NCBI RefSeq assembly: GCF_029407905.1
Contig: NC_073643.1
Location: 42,380,501 to 42,444,500, forward strand
Origin: Bubalus kerabau
Lineage: Eukaryota > Chordata > Mammalia > Artiodactyla > Bovidae
Length of the DNA: 64,000 nucleotides
Reading direction: 5' to 3'
Under the pieces are notes generated by a model. That model saw only the letters and a program-made list of their open reading frames with translations, was not told the origin of the DNA and searched no databases. This document shows, in pieces, positions 10,656 to 21,480 of this stretch. A program made the position numbers and the translations under genes. Numbering within the stretch: the stretch's first letter is position 1; each line of letters opens with the position of its first letter.

Positions 10656-10926
10656 TCGGAGAAGGCAATGGCACCCCACTCCAGTACTTTTGCCTGGAAA
10701 ATCCCATGGACGGAGGAGCCTGGTAGGCTGCAGTCCATGGGGTCACTAGTTGGACACGACTGAGTGACTTCACTTTCACTTTCCACTTTCATGCATTGGA
10801 GAAGGAAATGGCAACCCACTCCAGTGTTCTTGCCTGGAGAGTCCCAGGGACGGGGAAGCCTGATGGGCTGCCGTCTATGGGGTCACACAGAGTCAGACAC
10901 GACTGAAGCGACCTAGCAACAGCAGC
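10656..10926 (+). mobile_element. Bov-A2 SINE
   Basis: Two body units are joined by the TTTCATGCATTGGAG linker. It starts GGAGAAGGCAATGGCACCCC after TC and ends CTAGCAACAGCAGC. A perfect 11-bp TSD AAAGTATCAGA flanks it (10645-10655, 10927-10937). Confidence 0.93.
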
Positions 10927-10937
10927 AAAGTATCAGA

Positions 10938-11500
10938 AAGGTAAAGTTAGATATCTGAAGGTAAGAATATATTTCCGGTCTTTCAGGGAACCCATCAATG
11001 AGCAGTTGATGGTCAGTTGTGAGCACATTGTTTTTGAAAAGTAGCTATAATGATTTATCATAGACTAGCCAGTAAACAAAGTATGACCCGTGCCTGACTT
11101 GGACCACTGTTTTCTCCCCCTTTGATTTGTGCTTAAAAGCCTGCTAGACTGATGTTGAAGAAATTAAGATGTGGAAGCTAATTGCAAAAAAGTCTCATAG
11201 CTGTTTCATAGCTGTCTCTTAGTGCCTAGAGCAAACTCTTGATCCACGTAACAATAACCCCTTGAAATGCCATTTAGATTGGAAGTGCTGATGCAACACT
11301 AATGATTTTACAGCAAATATGTTACTCTGATTTCTCCATCTGCTATGAATAAAAGGATATCAGTAGAAAGTCTGAGTTGTAAAGAAAATTGTTTCTTAGA
11401 AATATTGAAGGCATTTTGAAATGTGTGCAAGTATAAGGGAAGAGTGATTCTTTTATTTTCATGTGTTTATTTTTTAAATTTTATTTGTGTTTGATTAATG
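10938..11500. other. Single-copy-looking sequence
   Basis: No repeat or gene recognised. Confidence 0.35.
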
Positions 11501-11510
11501 CAAGTTAGTT

Positions 11511-11755
11511 TATTTTTAAATTTTTGTTGAAGTATAGTTGCTTTACAATAGTGTGTTAGTGTCCACTGTACAGCAAAGTGAACCAGCTGTATTCCTTTCT
11601 TTTTTAAATTTCTTCCCATTTAGGGCACAACAGAGCACTGAGTAAAGTTCCCTGAACTACACAGTAGGTTCTCATTAGTTATCTATTTTATTCATAATAG
11701 CAATAGTGTATATATGTCAATCCCAATGTCCCAATTCATCTCATCCTTCCTTTGT
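11511..11755 (-). mobile_element. L1 3' UTR fragment, antisense
   Basis: Contains AAGTATAGTTGCTTTACAAT, TGTACAGCAAAGTGAACCAG, GAGCACTGAGTAAAGTTCCC and GTATATATGTCAATCCCAAT, the antisense of the ruminant L1 3' UTR. A possible TSD is CAAGTTAGTT / CAAGTGTTT. Confidence 0.85.
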
Positions 11756-11764
11756 CAAGTGTTT

Positions 11765-12189
11765 CAGAAAATAGAAAGTTTATTGTAGCTCCATGGAAAT
11801 GTTAAGAATTCTTTTGCTAATTTTTTTTAAGACTCCTGAAAAGTATCAAATGACCAGCCATCTAGGTTTTGTTGTGACACATTCCTGATGATGCATATGA
11901 AAACATTCCCTATGGGTTCCTTTAGAGATTCTAACCAGGGATAAGAGCTACTGCTCTGTCTTGACTAAGGAGTGGATCTTTTCTTTCTTTGAGGATTGTC
12001 CTCATTTGATTCAGTCCCCATGTAGTGTGGGACGAATGGGGTATGTACCCTCTTAGGTTCCTGGGAAACTCTATCCATGAATACTGATATCATTAGATTT
12101 TTGAAAAAATTCCATAGCCATCCATTTGCAAATTTAGATATAGTGATTCTTTAAGAATGTATGCAATATCAATATTCACATAAGAAAAG
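11765..12189. other. Unassigned sequence between L1 fragments
   Basis: No gene or repeat recognised. Confidence 0.35.
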
Positions 12190-12318
12190 TCAAAAATTTT
12201 ACAATAATAATAATAGAAGAAAATAGAAGATTGTTAAAGACATACAACTAAAAAAGGCACCAGGCCCAAATAGTTTTATAGCTAAATTGAGTCTAAGCTT
12301 AAAAAATAGATGCTCCCT
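12190..12318 (+). mobile_element. Short L1 ORF2 fragment
   Basis: AAAAGGCACCAGGCCCAAAT followed by AGTTTTATAGCTAAATT corresponds to a conserved stretch of L1 ORF2 in the sense direction. It is cut off by the BovB insertion. Confidence 0.5.
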
Positions 12319-12327
12319 ATGGTTATC

Positions 12328-13334
12328 AATACCAAACCATCCTACCTGTCTCCTGAGAAACCTGTATGTGGATCAAGAAGCAACAGTTAGAACTCTGTAT
12401 GGAACAACTGATTGGTTCAAGGTTGAGAAAGAAGTACAACAGAGCTGTCCAATGTCACCCTGTTTGTTTAACCTATATGCTGAGCACATCATGAGAAATG
12501 CTAGGCTAGATGACTTACAAGTTGGAATCAAGATAGGTGGGAGGAACATCAACAACCTCAGATATGTGGATGATACCACTCTAATGGCAGAAAGCAAAGA
12601 GGAGCTAAAGCCTCTTGGTGAGGATGTAGGAGGAGAGTGAAAAAACTGGTTTAAAACTAAATATTAAAAAAAACTAAGATCATGGCATCTGGCCCCATTA
12701 CTTCATGGCAAATAAAAGGGGAAAAGGTGGAAGTCGTGACACATATCCTCTTCTTGGGTTCTAAAATCACTCAGATGGTGACTGCAGCCATGAAATCAGA
12801 AGATGGTTGCTTCGTGGCAGGAAACCTACATCGTGAGTTGAAAAGCAGAGACATTACTCTGTTGACAAAGATCCATATAGTCAAGGCTCTGGTCTTCCCA
12901 GTAGTCATGTATGGTTGTGAGATCTGGACCATAAAGAAGGCAGAATGCCGAAGAATTGATGCCTTCAAAACATGGTGATGGAGAAGACACCTGAAAGTCC
13001 CTTGGACAGCAAGGACCTCAAACCAGTCAATCAAGGGAAATCTATCCTCAATACTTGTAGGAAGGACTAATGCTGAAGCAGAAGCTCCAGTATATTGGTC
13101 ATCTGATGTGAAGAGGTAACTCATTGGAGAAGTTCCTGATGCTGGGAAAGATTGAGAGCAGAAGGGGAAGAGGGCATCAGAGGATGAGATGGCTGGATAG
13201 TATCACCGATGCAATGGACGTGAACTTTGGCAAATTTTGGGAGATGGTGAGGGACAGGGAGGCCTGGCATGCTGCAGTCCATGGGGTCGCAAAGAGTTGG
13301 ACATAACTGGGTGACTGAACAGCAGCAACAACAA
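12328..13334 (+). mobile_element. BovB (RTE) LINE, older 5'-truncated copy
   Basis: Encodes the second half of the BovB protein. The finger/palm end containing QSCPMSPCLFNLYAEHIMRN is followed by the catalytic tetrad YVDD (codons at 12563-12574, where the younger copies here have YADD), then the conserved C-terminal KSRDITLLTKIHIVKALVFP region. Frames break at about 12640 and 12980. It ends in a BovB 3' tail GGTGACTGAACAGCAGCAAC. A perfect 9-bp TSD ATGGTTATC flanks it (12319-12327, 13335-13343). Divergence from the copies at 18.2, 25.4 and 35 kb is visibly high, so this is one of the older BovB insertions. It is dead. Confidence 0.93.
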
Positions 13335-13447
13335 ATGGTTATCCAACAATTAAGACTATGGAGAAGGAAAGAAGGGACCTCAAGTAATTGTGTAAATCTA
13401 GTATAACTTTATATCAAAACCTAAATTCCATCTGCTTATGAAGATAT

Positions 13448-13705
13448 CGGAGAACACAATGGCACCCCACTCCAGTATTCTTGCCTGGAAAATCCCATGG
13501 ACGGAGGAGCCTGGTAGGCTGCAGTCCATGGGGTCACTAGGAGTCGGACACGACTGAGTGACTTCACTTTCACTTTCATGCATTGGAGGAGGAAATGGCA
13601 ACCCACTCCAGTGTTCTTGCTTGGAGAATCCCAGGGACAGGGGAGCCTGGTGGGCTGCCGTCTATGGGGTCGCACAGAGTCAGACACGACTGAAGTGACT
13701 TAGCA
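13448..13705 (+). mobile_element. Bov-A2 SINE
   Basis: Two units with a GCATTGGAGGAGGAAATGGC junction. A perfect 11-bp TSD TATGAAGATAT flanks it (13437-13447, 13706-13716). Confidence 0.93.
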
Positions 13706-13804
13706 TATGAAGATATAATAAAATATTTTGTTTCAAAAAGCATAAACTACTTCAGAATTGGAAACTTATCTATACCATTATAGATAAATACCATTCATCA
13801 CATT

Positions 13805-15100
13805 CAGTCCAGTTCAGTCCCTCAGTTGTGTCCAACTCTTTGAGACTCCATGGACTGCAGCACACCAGACCTCCCTGTCCATCACCAAATCCCAAAGTTG
13901 GCTCAAATTCATGTCCATTGAGTCAGCGATGCCATCCAACCATCTCATCCTCTGTTGTTCCCCTCCCACCTTCAATCTTTCCCAGCATCAGGGTCTTTTC
14001 CAGTGAGTCAGCTCTTTGCATCAGGTGGCCAAAGTATTGGAGTTTCAGCTTCAACATCAGTCCTTCCAATGAATATTCAGGAGTGATTTCCTTTAGGATA
14101 GACTGGTTGGATCTCCTTGCAGTCCAAGGGACTCTCAAGAGTCTTCTCCAACACCACAGTTCAAAAGCATCAATTTTTTGGCGCTCAGCTTTCTTTACGG
14201 TCCAACTCTCACATCCATACATGACTACTGGAAAAACCATAGCTTTGATGAGACAGGCCTTTGTTGGCAAAATAATGTCTCCACTTTTTAATATGCTGTC
14301 TAGGTTGGTAATAACTTTCCTTCCAAGGAGCAAGCGTTCTTTGATTTCATGGCTGCAGTCATCATCTGTAGTGATTTTGGAGCCAAAGAAAATAAAGTCT
14401 CTCACTGTTTCCATTGCTTCCCCATCTATTTGCCTTGAAGTGATGGGACCAGATGCCATGATCTTCGTTTTATGAATGTTGAGTTTTAAGGCCACTTTTT
14501 CACGCTTCTCTTTCACTTTTACCAAGATGCTCTTTAGTTCTTCTTCACTTTCTGCCATAAGGGTGGTATCATCTACATATCTGAGGTTATTGCTATTTCT
14601 CCTGGCAATCTTGATTCCAGCTAGTGCTTCCTCCAGCCCATTATTTCTCATGATGTACTCTGCATATCAGTTAAATAAGCAGGGTGACAATATACAGCCT
14701 TGATATACTCCTTTCCCGATTTGGAACCAGTCTGTTGTTCCATGTGCAGTTCTAACTGTTGCTTCTTAACCTGGATACAGATTTCTTAGGAGGCAGTTCA
14801 GGTCATCTGGTATTCCCATCTCTTGAAGAATTTTCCACAGTTTGTTGTGATCCACACAGTCAAAGACTTTGTCATAGTCAATAAAGCAGAAGTAGATGTT
14901 TTTCTGGAATTCTCTTGCTTTTTCAATGATCCAGTGGATGTTGGCAATTTGATCTCTGGTTCCTCTGCCTTTTCTAAATCCATCTTGAACATCTGGAAGT
15001 TCACGGTTCATGTACTGTTGAAGCCTGGCTTGGAGAAGTTTTGAGCATTACTTTGCTAGTGTGTGAGATGAGTGCAGTTGTGCCGTAGTTTGAGCGTTAG
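13805..15100 (-). mobile_element. BovB (RTE) LINE, antisense, 5'-truncated
   Basis: About 1.3 kb of BovB on the minus strand, from the reverse-transcriptase domain to the 3' end. A perfect 13-bp TSD CATTCATCACATT flanks it (13792-13804, 15101-15113), so the boundaries are exact. The left edge is the complement of the BovB tail, and it resembles the 3' ends of the Bov SINEs. The N-terminal endonuclease and linker regions were never inserted. Confidence 0.96.
13923..15011 (-). pseudogene. BovB reverse transcriptase remnant
   Basis: The upstream piece (15011-14766) contains GFRKGRGTRDQIANI and FIDYDKVFDCVDH, the latter holding the motif A aspartate (codon 14877-14879). The frame then breaks. 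The longer piece (14651-13923, 242 codons) starts MRNNGLEEALAGIKIARR, carries the catalytic tetrad YVDD (14568-14579), and continues through the C-terminal domain with MYGCESWTVKKAER and LWCWRRLLRVPWTARRSNQ, stopping where the BovB protein normally nears its end. Between the pieces a stop lies at about 14670. The endonuclease domain is absent. As the longest continuous BovB frame in the window it still cannot make a working enzyme. YVDD instead of YADD would be unusual for BovB but is seen in many other reverse transcriptases. Confidence 0.9.
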
Positions 15101-15157
15101 CATTCATCACATTAGCAGATTAAAAGATAAAGATGATATGATTTTATCAATACATGT

Positions 15158-15589
15158 TGTGCTAGTTTCCTAGGCTGCTGTAACAAATTATCAAACTGGG
15201 TAACTTAAAACAAAAGGAATGTTTTTTTTTTCTCACAGTCCTGGATGCCAGGGGTGCTAACAGGATGAGGCTGTCTCTGAAGTGTATAAAGGGATGATCC
15301 TCCCTTGCCTCTTCCTATTTCTAGTGGTTGCTGGCAGTCTTTTGGGTTCCTTGGCCTGTAGATACATTACTTCCATACCTGCCTTTGTCATCAGGTGGAG
15401 TTCTCCTTGTTTATCTCTCTATGTCTCTATTTTCTCTTCTTAGAAGGATGCCAGTCACTGGATTAGAGCCCAGTCATAGGATTAGTGCCCTAATCCAGTA
15501 TGAACTCATCTTAGTTTAACTAAGCACATATGCCAAGACCCCATTACAAAATAAAGTTACCAGGTGGCAGTACATTTCAACCCACTACA
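15158..15589 (+). mobile_element. MLT1-type (ERVL-MaLR) solo LTR
   Basis: Starts TGTGCTAGTTTCCTAGGCTG, contains TCTCACAGTCCTGGATGCCA and TAATCCAGTATGAACTCATC, and ends TTTCAACCCACTACA. This is the MaLR/MLT1 LTR order. The flanking 5-mers are CATGT and CATAC. No internal retroviral sequence accompanies it, so it is a solo LTR of an old endogenous element. The 63-codon frame inside is not a gene. Confidence 0.8.
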
Positions 15590-16639
15590 CATACTAAAAA
15601 GGAATTTGGCACAATTTATTAGTAATTTCTAATAACTTCCTAAGTAAAATAGGCATAATGGAAGTTAATGAAACATAATAAAGAATATTTATAAAAACTC
15701 ACCGTCACATTATATTACATAGTGAAATTTAAATGCCATTGTCTTAAGATCAGTAAAAGTGCAGAGAGAAATTTTCTGTCAACACTGTAACTTAGCACTA
15801 TATTGTGGGTTCTGTATGATGTAATTAAACAATGAAATTAAGCAATATAAACATTGGAAAAAATAGACACAGTTATTTTCATTTTCAGATATGATTCTGT
15901 TCCTAGAAATGTTAAGACTCTGTTGCAGACTATTACTAAGGAAACGTGTAAGGGGAATGGCCACAAGGTAAATATATGAAAAGCAAAACTTTTGCACCTT
16001 TAATAACCAGTTACATAGAATTAGAAAAAATTCATTTATGTAAACAAAATATAAAATTCTTAGTAACATTTTTAACAAGAAAAGAAAGTCATACTATATT
16101 TTCTAATGTTTCCAAATATTATAAGATTCATTCCTTTTTAAAATAATGCATATGTTAATGGAATTCCAGTCAGAATGGCAACAGATTTTTATTTTGACTC
16201 TTCCTTCTAGATATTAAAACTTCATACAGAGTTGCTATTATGAAAACTGTAAATTATTGGCCATGAGAAATTGATTTTTGGAATAGAAGAAAGTCAGAAA
16301 CCAATCAAATATGTAAAAATGAGCTAAATATATAATCAAAGTGGCTTTTTCATTTAGTAGGAATTGTATGTCTGTTTAAAAACTGATGTAAAGGCTGGCT
16401 TTTCATATGTATTTTGTAAATGATATCTTTCTGTTTTCTCCATGAAATTTATGAACTAAGGATATAAACAATATACATATAAGAAAACTAGGAACTCGCC
16501 TCTATATTGATGAGATAATGTTTATACACCATATTTGAAAAAAAAAATGGCTAGAGATAACTAATTTGCACTTTAGAAATGGGAAATGTTAAATGACCAG
16601 TAGATTTAGGAAAATCTGCTCATGGAAATACAAATTCAT
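15590..16639. other. AT-rich sequence, possibly old L1 debris
   Basis: No clear repeat. The minus frame 16078-15779 is featureless. Phrases such as GGAATTCCAGTCAGAATGGC near 16160 hint at very old L1 ORF2 sequence, but I cannot assign it firmly. Confidence 0.35.
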
Positions 16640-17180
16640 ATTATAATGATGAAGCAAAAAGTTTTCATATCCTGGTAGATCTGGAAGTAGCTATCAAAAT
16701 TAATGGTATACCTGCTCTTTGACATGGTACCTCTGCTATGAGGAGTCAGTATCATAAAAAATGTCTAGTCAAGGATGTTTGCTGCATTGTTTGTAGTGGC
16801 AAAAACAAAACAAAGCTGAAATTAACCAGAAAATAGCTCATTAATTGGGAAATTATTGAACATATTTATAACTGTCCCATGGAATATTTTGCAATGAATA
16901 AAAGTAATTAGGTAGATCTATATGTCGTGTCCAATGTGTCCATAATTAAGTAACTGAATAGTACTCAGGAAAGTATGAGCCTATTAAAATTAAAAGGAAA
17001 GAGTGCTTCTGTATACAAATCTGTTTGTATATATTTTGTATGAAGCTAGAGAAAGATATGGAAGGATGAATAAGTACTTGTACTTTTTGTTCTTTATTAT
17101 TTACCATGGGAAAATGAGATTAGGAATAGAGCTGGGGAAAATATTCGTTTATTTTATGTATGTTTTTATTTAATTTGTTT
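16640..17180 (+). mobile_element. Old L1M-like 3' end
   Basis: Contains the order seen at the end of old L1s: GGATGTTTGCTGCATTGTTT, GGGAAATTATTGAACATATT, CCATGGAATATTTTGCAATG, TAGGTAGATCTATATG. Diverged; ends are approximate. Confidence 0.6.
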
Positions 17181-17308
17181 AAAGAAAAACGTATTTGTTA
17201 ACATACACATGTATGTGTTTTTTATTTTATTTGTTATGTTTGAGTGTGTATTATTTCTAAAATTAAAATAATTATGAATTCTATTTAACATTTTTGTATA
17301 TGTGTATG

Positions 17309-17444
17309 CATGCGTGCATGCTAAGCCGTGTCAGTTGTGCCCAACTCTTTGCAACCCTATGGACTGTAGCCCGCCAGTCTCCTCTGCCCATGGGATTCTC
17401 CAGGCAAGAATAGTGGAGTGGGTTCCAGTGCCCTCTTCCAGGAT
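17309..17444 (-). mobile_element. Bov-tA SINE fragment, antisense
   Basis: Complement of the SINE 3' half (TGCCCAACTCTTTGCAACCC, GGGATTCTCCAGGCAAGAAT). A perfect 12-bp TSD TATATGTGTATG flanks it (17297-17308, 17445-17456), so the SINE was already 5'-truncated when it inserted. Confidence 0.92.
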
Positions 17445-17559
17445 TATATGTGTATGGATTTATCTTAAATCCTCATGGTTTTATTGTTTTTTAAGTTAAT
17501 GCTTTTACCTCATTTAAAAATTGGCAAAATATTTGAATGGTAATTCATAAAGGAAAAGA

Positions 17560-18140
17560 TATAAAAGCACTAGTAAAACTTTCAGCTTCATTAGTCAAAG
17601 CAATGATATATAGAGCAATAATGAGATTTTTCTCAGATTGTCAACTGTCAAAAAAATTGATACTTCTCATTGTTATGCAGAGTTTATAGTATTAAACACT
17701 GAGTATGTACAACACTTGGTAAACCTTCTGGGGGGCAGTATGGAAATATTAACTTAAAAACTCTGATAATGTTCATACTTTCCTGTCCAGCCACACTACT
17801 TCCAGAAAGTGATGCTAAGGAAATTATTGTGAAGATTTGCATGTGGATTTTCACTACAGCTTTGTTTATAATAATGAAAAAAGCTGTAAATATCTATGTT
17901 CATAAGTAGGTGAGTGTTTAAGTAAATACATTTGCAAGTTGTATTACAACTATGTACACATGTACAGCCACACATACAAAGTTACATAGTTATAATGAAA
18001 ATTCACATCCGATGGTGTAAGATGGTGTAAATCTCCATTTGTCCCCTGAAGAACACATTGTGGGCAACATTCATTGCTTCCTGAAATGCAGTCTACATTT
18101 CCTTTCCATACATTTATGACATAGAGAGATATGCATAAAA
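17560..18140 (+). mobile_element. Old L1M-like 3' region
   Basis: CAGTATGGAAATATTAACTT, CTACTTCCAGAAAGTGATGC, AAGGAAATTATTGTGAAGAT and TACAGCTTTGTTTATAATAA follow the order of an old L1 end. It apparently continues after the BovB insertion (19085-19250), with TTTTCTCTGGATGATGTGGT. Confidence 0.6.
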
Positions 18141-18175
18141 TAGTTGATTAGTGTGTTAGGTTCCAATTATTGCAT

Positions 18176-19083
18176 AGTACGTCAAGGCTGTATATTGTCA
18201 CCCTGCTTATTTAACTTATATGCAGAGTACATCATGAGAAACGCTGGGCTGGAAGAAGCACAAGCTGGAATCAAGATTGCCGGGAGAAATATCAATAACC
18301 CCAGATATGCAGATGACACCACCCTTATGGCAGAAAGTGAAGAGGAACTAAAAAAAGTGAAAGTGGAGAGAGGAGAAAGTGAAAGAGGAGAGTGAAAAAA
18401 TTGGCTTAAAGCTCAACATTCAGAAAACGAAGATCATGTCATCTGGTCCCATCACTTCATGGGAAAGAGATGGGGAAACAAAACAGTGTCAGACTTTATT
18501 TTTGTGGGCTCCAAAATCACTGCAGATAGTGATTGCAGCCATGAAATTGAAAGACGCTTACTCCTTGAAAGGAAAGTTATGACCAACCTAGATAGCATAT
18601 TCAAAAGCAGAGACATTACTTTGCCAACAAAGGTCCGCCTAGTGAAGGCTATGGTTTTTCCGGTGGTCATGTATGGATGTGAGAGTTGGACTGTGAAGAA
18701 AGCTGAGCGCCGAAGAATTGTTGCTTTTGAACTGTGGTGCTGGAGAAGACTCTTGAGAGTCCCTTGGACTGCAAGGAGATCCAACCAGTCCATTCTAAAC
18801 GAGATCAGTCCTGGGTGTTCATTGGAAGGACTGATGCTAAAGCTGAAACTCCAATACTTTGGCCACCTCATGCAAAGAGTTGACTCATTGGAAAAGACTC
18901 TGATGCTGGGAGGGATTGGGGGCAGGAGGAGAAGGGGACGACAGAGGATGAGATGGCTGGATGGCATCACTGACTCGATTCACATGAGTTTGGGTAAACT
19001 CCGGGAGTTGGTGATGGACAGGGAGGCCTGGCGTGCTGCAATTCATGGGGTCGCAAAGAGTTGGACATGACTGAACTGAACTG
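18176..19083 (+). mobile_element. BovB (RTE) LINE, 5'-truncated
   Basis: Starts within the reverse-transcriptase domain at AGTACGTCAAGGCTGTATAT and runs to the 3' tail ACTGAACTGAACTGA. YADD is at 18306-18317. Two frames cover it: 18176-18395, ending in a short locally repeated GAAAGTGGAGAG/GAAAGAGGAGAG region that shifts the frame, and 18459-19070, containing MYGCESWTVKKAERRRI and MRWLDGITDSIHMSLGKLRE at the C-terminus. No clean TSD was found. It is more similar to the 25.4- and 56.1-kb copies than to the 12-15 kb copies, so probably younger. Confidence 0.95.
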
Positions 19084-19253
19084 ATGATCCCTCTTTAGAT
19101 ATATTTATACATTAGAATGAATGGAAGTATACATAATAGACTTAATACTAGTTTTCTCTGGATGATGTGGTAATAGATTATATTGTGTATTTTCCTGTAT
19201 TTTTTTTTAACTTTTGGGAATATGCTTCTTGTACTTTTGCTATACATCGTATC

Positions 19254-20460
19254 TCTTAAAACATCTTGATTTAAAAAAAGACATAAAAGACTTAATTGGA
19301 AAAGTTTAAAAAATTAAGAGGGGCAACTAGAATAGTAAAAGAAAAATAAGGTAAAAAATATATAGACTCAGTGAAGAAAGTACTGCTGTTAATAATCTCA
19401 TAGTACAAGCTGTTAGTTGATAATGTAAGGCCTACAGAGGGGACTTTGGAAAAATCTGTTTTGAGTCTCTTGTACTTAAACACTTGACCTTTCTGAATGG
19501 GCTTTCCTGCCATAGGCAGCTTAACAGGGGATTCTTCACTACATGTTTACTTTATCTCATTTGTTTGGGGGTGGGTTTTCCAGTTTTTCCCTGGGGAGTA
19601 AATTATTTCATGTAGCTAATTCTCAAACACTTATCTCAGAAGCTGCACAATTTTCTGAGAGAAGGCAAATGTCATGACTGAAGGCATGGGACAGAACCTG
19701 ATTGACATTCCTAACATGCATCTTTTATTTTCTGGAAGCCAAATCTGCATTCTTTTGAGTGGTGTAGAATGTCGGTACAAATGCCCTATCTATGCTGAAC
19801 CTGGTGGAGAGGGAAAAAAAAAACCCCACATTCCACTTCTTTATTTAGAGTTTGCTTTGAGAACGGCAAGCACTCTTTGAAAGGTCATCCCATTTCAAGC
19901 AGCAGATGGATAGGAAAAAAAAGACTCTGGCTTTTACAAACAATTTAATTGAATTCTCCTTGCCATTTCTACAGGCAATTCAAGATATTTTTTAAAGCAT
20001 TGATCCATAATTATCTTTTAGAGTGGTTAGTATTGTTAGACAGATGTGTAATTCTTCATGTATGAGAGAGCGATATAGCATCCATTTTACCTATTTGATT
20101 GTCTTTTCCTTTCCTGTGCAAACAAATGCACACAATAAAAGGCAAATCAATGCTTTAAAAAAAGAGCAGATTAAAAATTTTTTGCAGATTTGTTTCTGAC
20201 TTGAAGCTCTCCTTTCTTAAAGCTGTGGCTGTATTTATAAAGGCCAGCTTCTTTGCTTCCCTGTAAGTAAATTATAATTTGCATCTGTGCCTACTTTTAT
20301 TTAAGTCCCTGGGCACAAGAACCCTGGGGGTTAGTCACAAAACATGAGACACAGATTTATCATATTAATAGAATATAAAACAAGTATGACCAAGACTTCT
20401 AAGAACACATTGTATTTGTGGTTTATTGTGTCCTCTTTTTAAATAAGTATTTATAATCTA
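19254..20460. other. Single-copy-looking sequence, candidate conserved block
   Basis: No repeat or exon recognised. The segment 19880-20330 has a balanced composition, with phrases such as CAAACAATTTAATTGAATTC, TCCATAATTATCTTTTAG and CTGTATTTATAAAGGCCAGC, rich in homeodomain-type ATTA/TAAT cores. It might be a conserved non-coding element, but composition alone cannot show this. Confidence 0.35.
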
Positions 20461-20571
20461 ACTACTATTCTGATTAGGGTAAGTTTATCCCAGATATTAA
20501 TAAAATTAAGGACTCCCAGTTAAATTTGAATTTCAAATATACAGTGAATACTTTTATGACTTGTGTAGAAG

Positions 20572-20753
20572 TTCTTTGTTCGATCCCTGGTCCAGGAAGA
20601 TCCCATGGAGAAGGAAATGACAACCCACTCCAGTATTCTTGCCTGGGAAATACCATGGACAGGAGAGCCTGGCTGGCTACAGTCCATGGGATCGAATCCA
20701 TGGGGTTGCTAAGAGTCAGACACGACTGAGCGACTAAACAACAACAACAACAA
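20572..20753 (+). mobile_element. Bov-tA SINE, 5'-truncated
   Basis: Begins inside the tRNA head (GTTCGATCCCTGGTCCAGG) and ends in ACAACAACAACAACAAA. It carries a small internal duplication of the TCCATGGG segment (20683-20707). Confidence 0.85.
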
Positions 20754-20810
20754 ATGGCCTATATAATAGACTGGAGAGTTATCTCAGAATATCCTATTTA
20801 AATACAGTTG

Positions 20811-20933
20811 TGAAATATAATTAGTATAAGTGATATACTTAGTATATTATAGTATACTTAGTATATACTTAGTATAATTAGTATAAGTGAATATACTTAG
20901 AAATATAATTAGTATAAGTGAATATACATGAGA
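20811..20933. repeat. Short AT-rich tandem repeat
   Basis: About four imperfect copies of a unit of roughly 30 bp built on ATAATTAGTATAAGTGA and ATATACTTAG, with internal rearrangements. Confidence 0.75.
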
Positions 20934-21480
20934 CGTAGTTCAATGAACAATTGTAAATGAACACCCATGTCAAGGTTTACTCCCATCAAGACCTAGACTA
21001 TTTCCAGTGTCCCAACAGTCCCAGGGAAACCCTCCCAGTCTCAGTCCTTTCTCTGACATCTTAGAGGTAGTCACTACACTGTTCTTTGCAATGATTATTT
21101 CATTTCATTTCTTCATTATTTAATCATTAATGGGTATACTACGAGGGGGCTTCCTGGGTGGCACCAGTGGTAAAGAACTGGCCTGCCAATGCAGAAAACA
21201 AAAGAGATAGATGCAGGTTCAATCCCTGGGTCAGAAAGATCCCCTGAAGGAGGGCATGGCAACCCATTCCAGTATTCTTGCCTGGAGAATCCCATGGACA
21301 GAGAAGCCTGGCAGGCTACAGGTTATAGGATCACAAAGAGTCAGACATGACTGAAGGGACTAAGCATGCAAACATACATTTATACTTCTAATCACTATAA
21401 GTTTTACATGTTTTAAGTTTCATATACATGGATCACACTGCATTAATCCTTTAAAAGTAAAATGTTAATAAATCAATCCA
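20934..21480 (-). mobile_element. Old L1M 3' UTR, antisense, split by a SINE
   Basis: ACACCCATGTCAAGGTTTAC, TCAAGACCTAGACTATTTCC and AGAGGTAGTCACTACACTGT precede the Bov-tA at 21147. TAATCACTATAAGTTTTACA and ATACATGGATCACACTGCAT follow it. This is the antisense order of an old L1 3' UTR. Confidence 0.55.
21147..21366 (+). mobile_element. Bov-tA SINE
   Basis: Head GGGGGCTTCCTGGGTGGCAC, body GCAACCCATTCCAGTATTCT, 3' end GAGTCAGACATGACTGAAGG. It lies inside an old antisense L1 UTR. Confidence 0.9.

Noticed and set aside
13828..14475. 215-codon plus-strand frame
   Set aside because: Antisense shadow of the BovB reverse-transcriptase frame on the minus strand.
15158..15589. Provirus
   Set aside because: Only an MLT1-type LTR is present; no gag-, pol- or env-like sequence adjoins it.
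18452..18970. 172-codon minus-strand frame
   Set aside because: Antisense shadow of the BovB C-terminal frame at 18459-19070.
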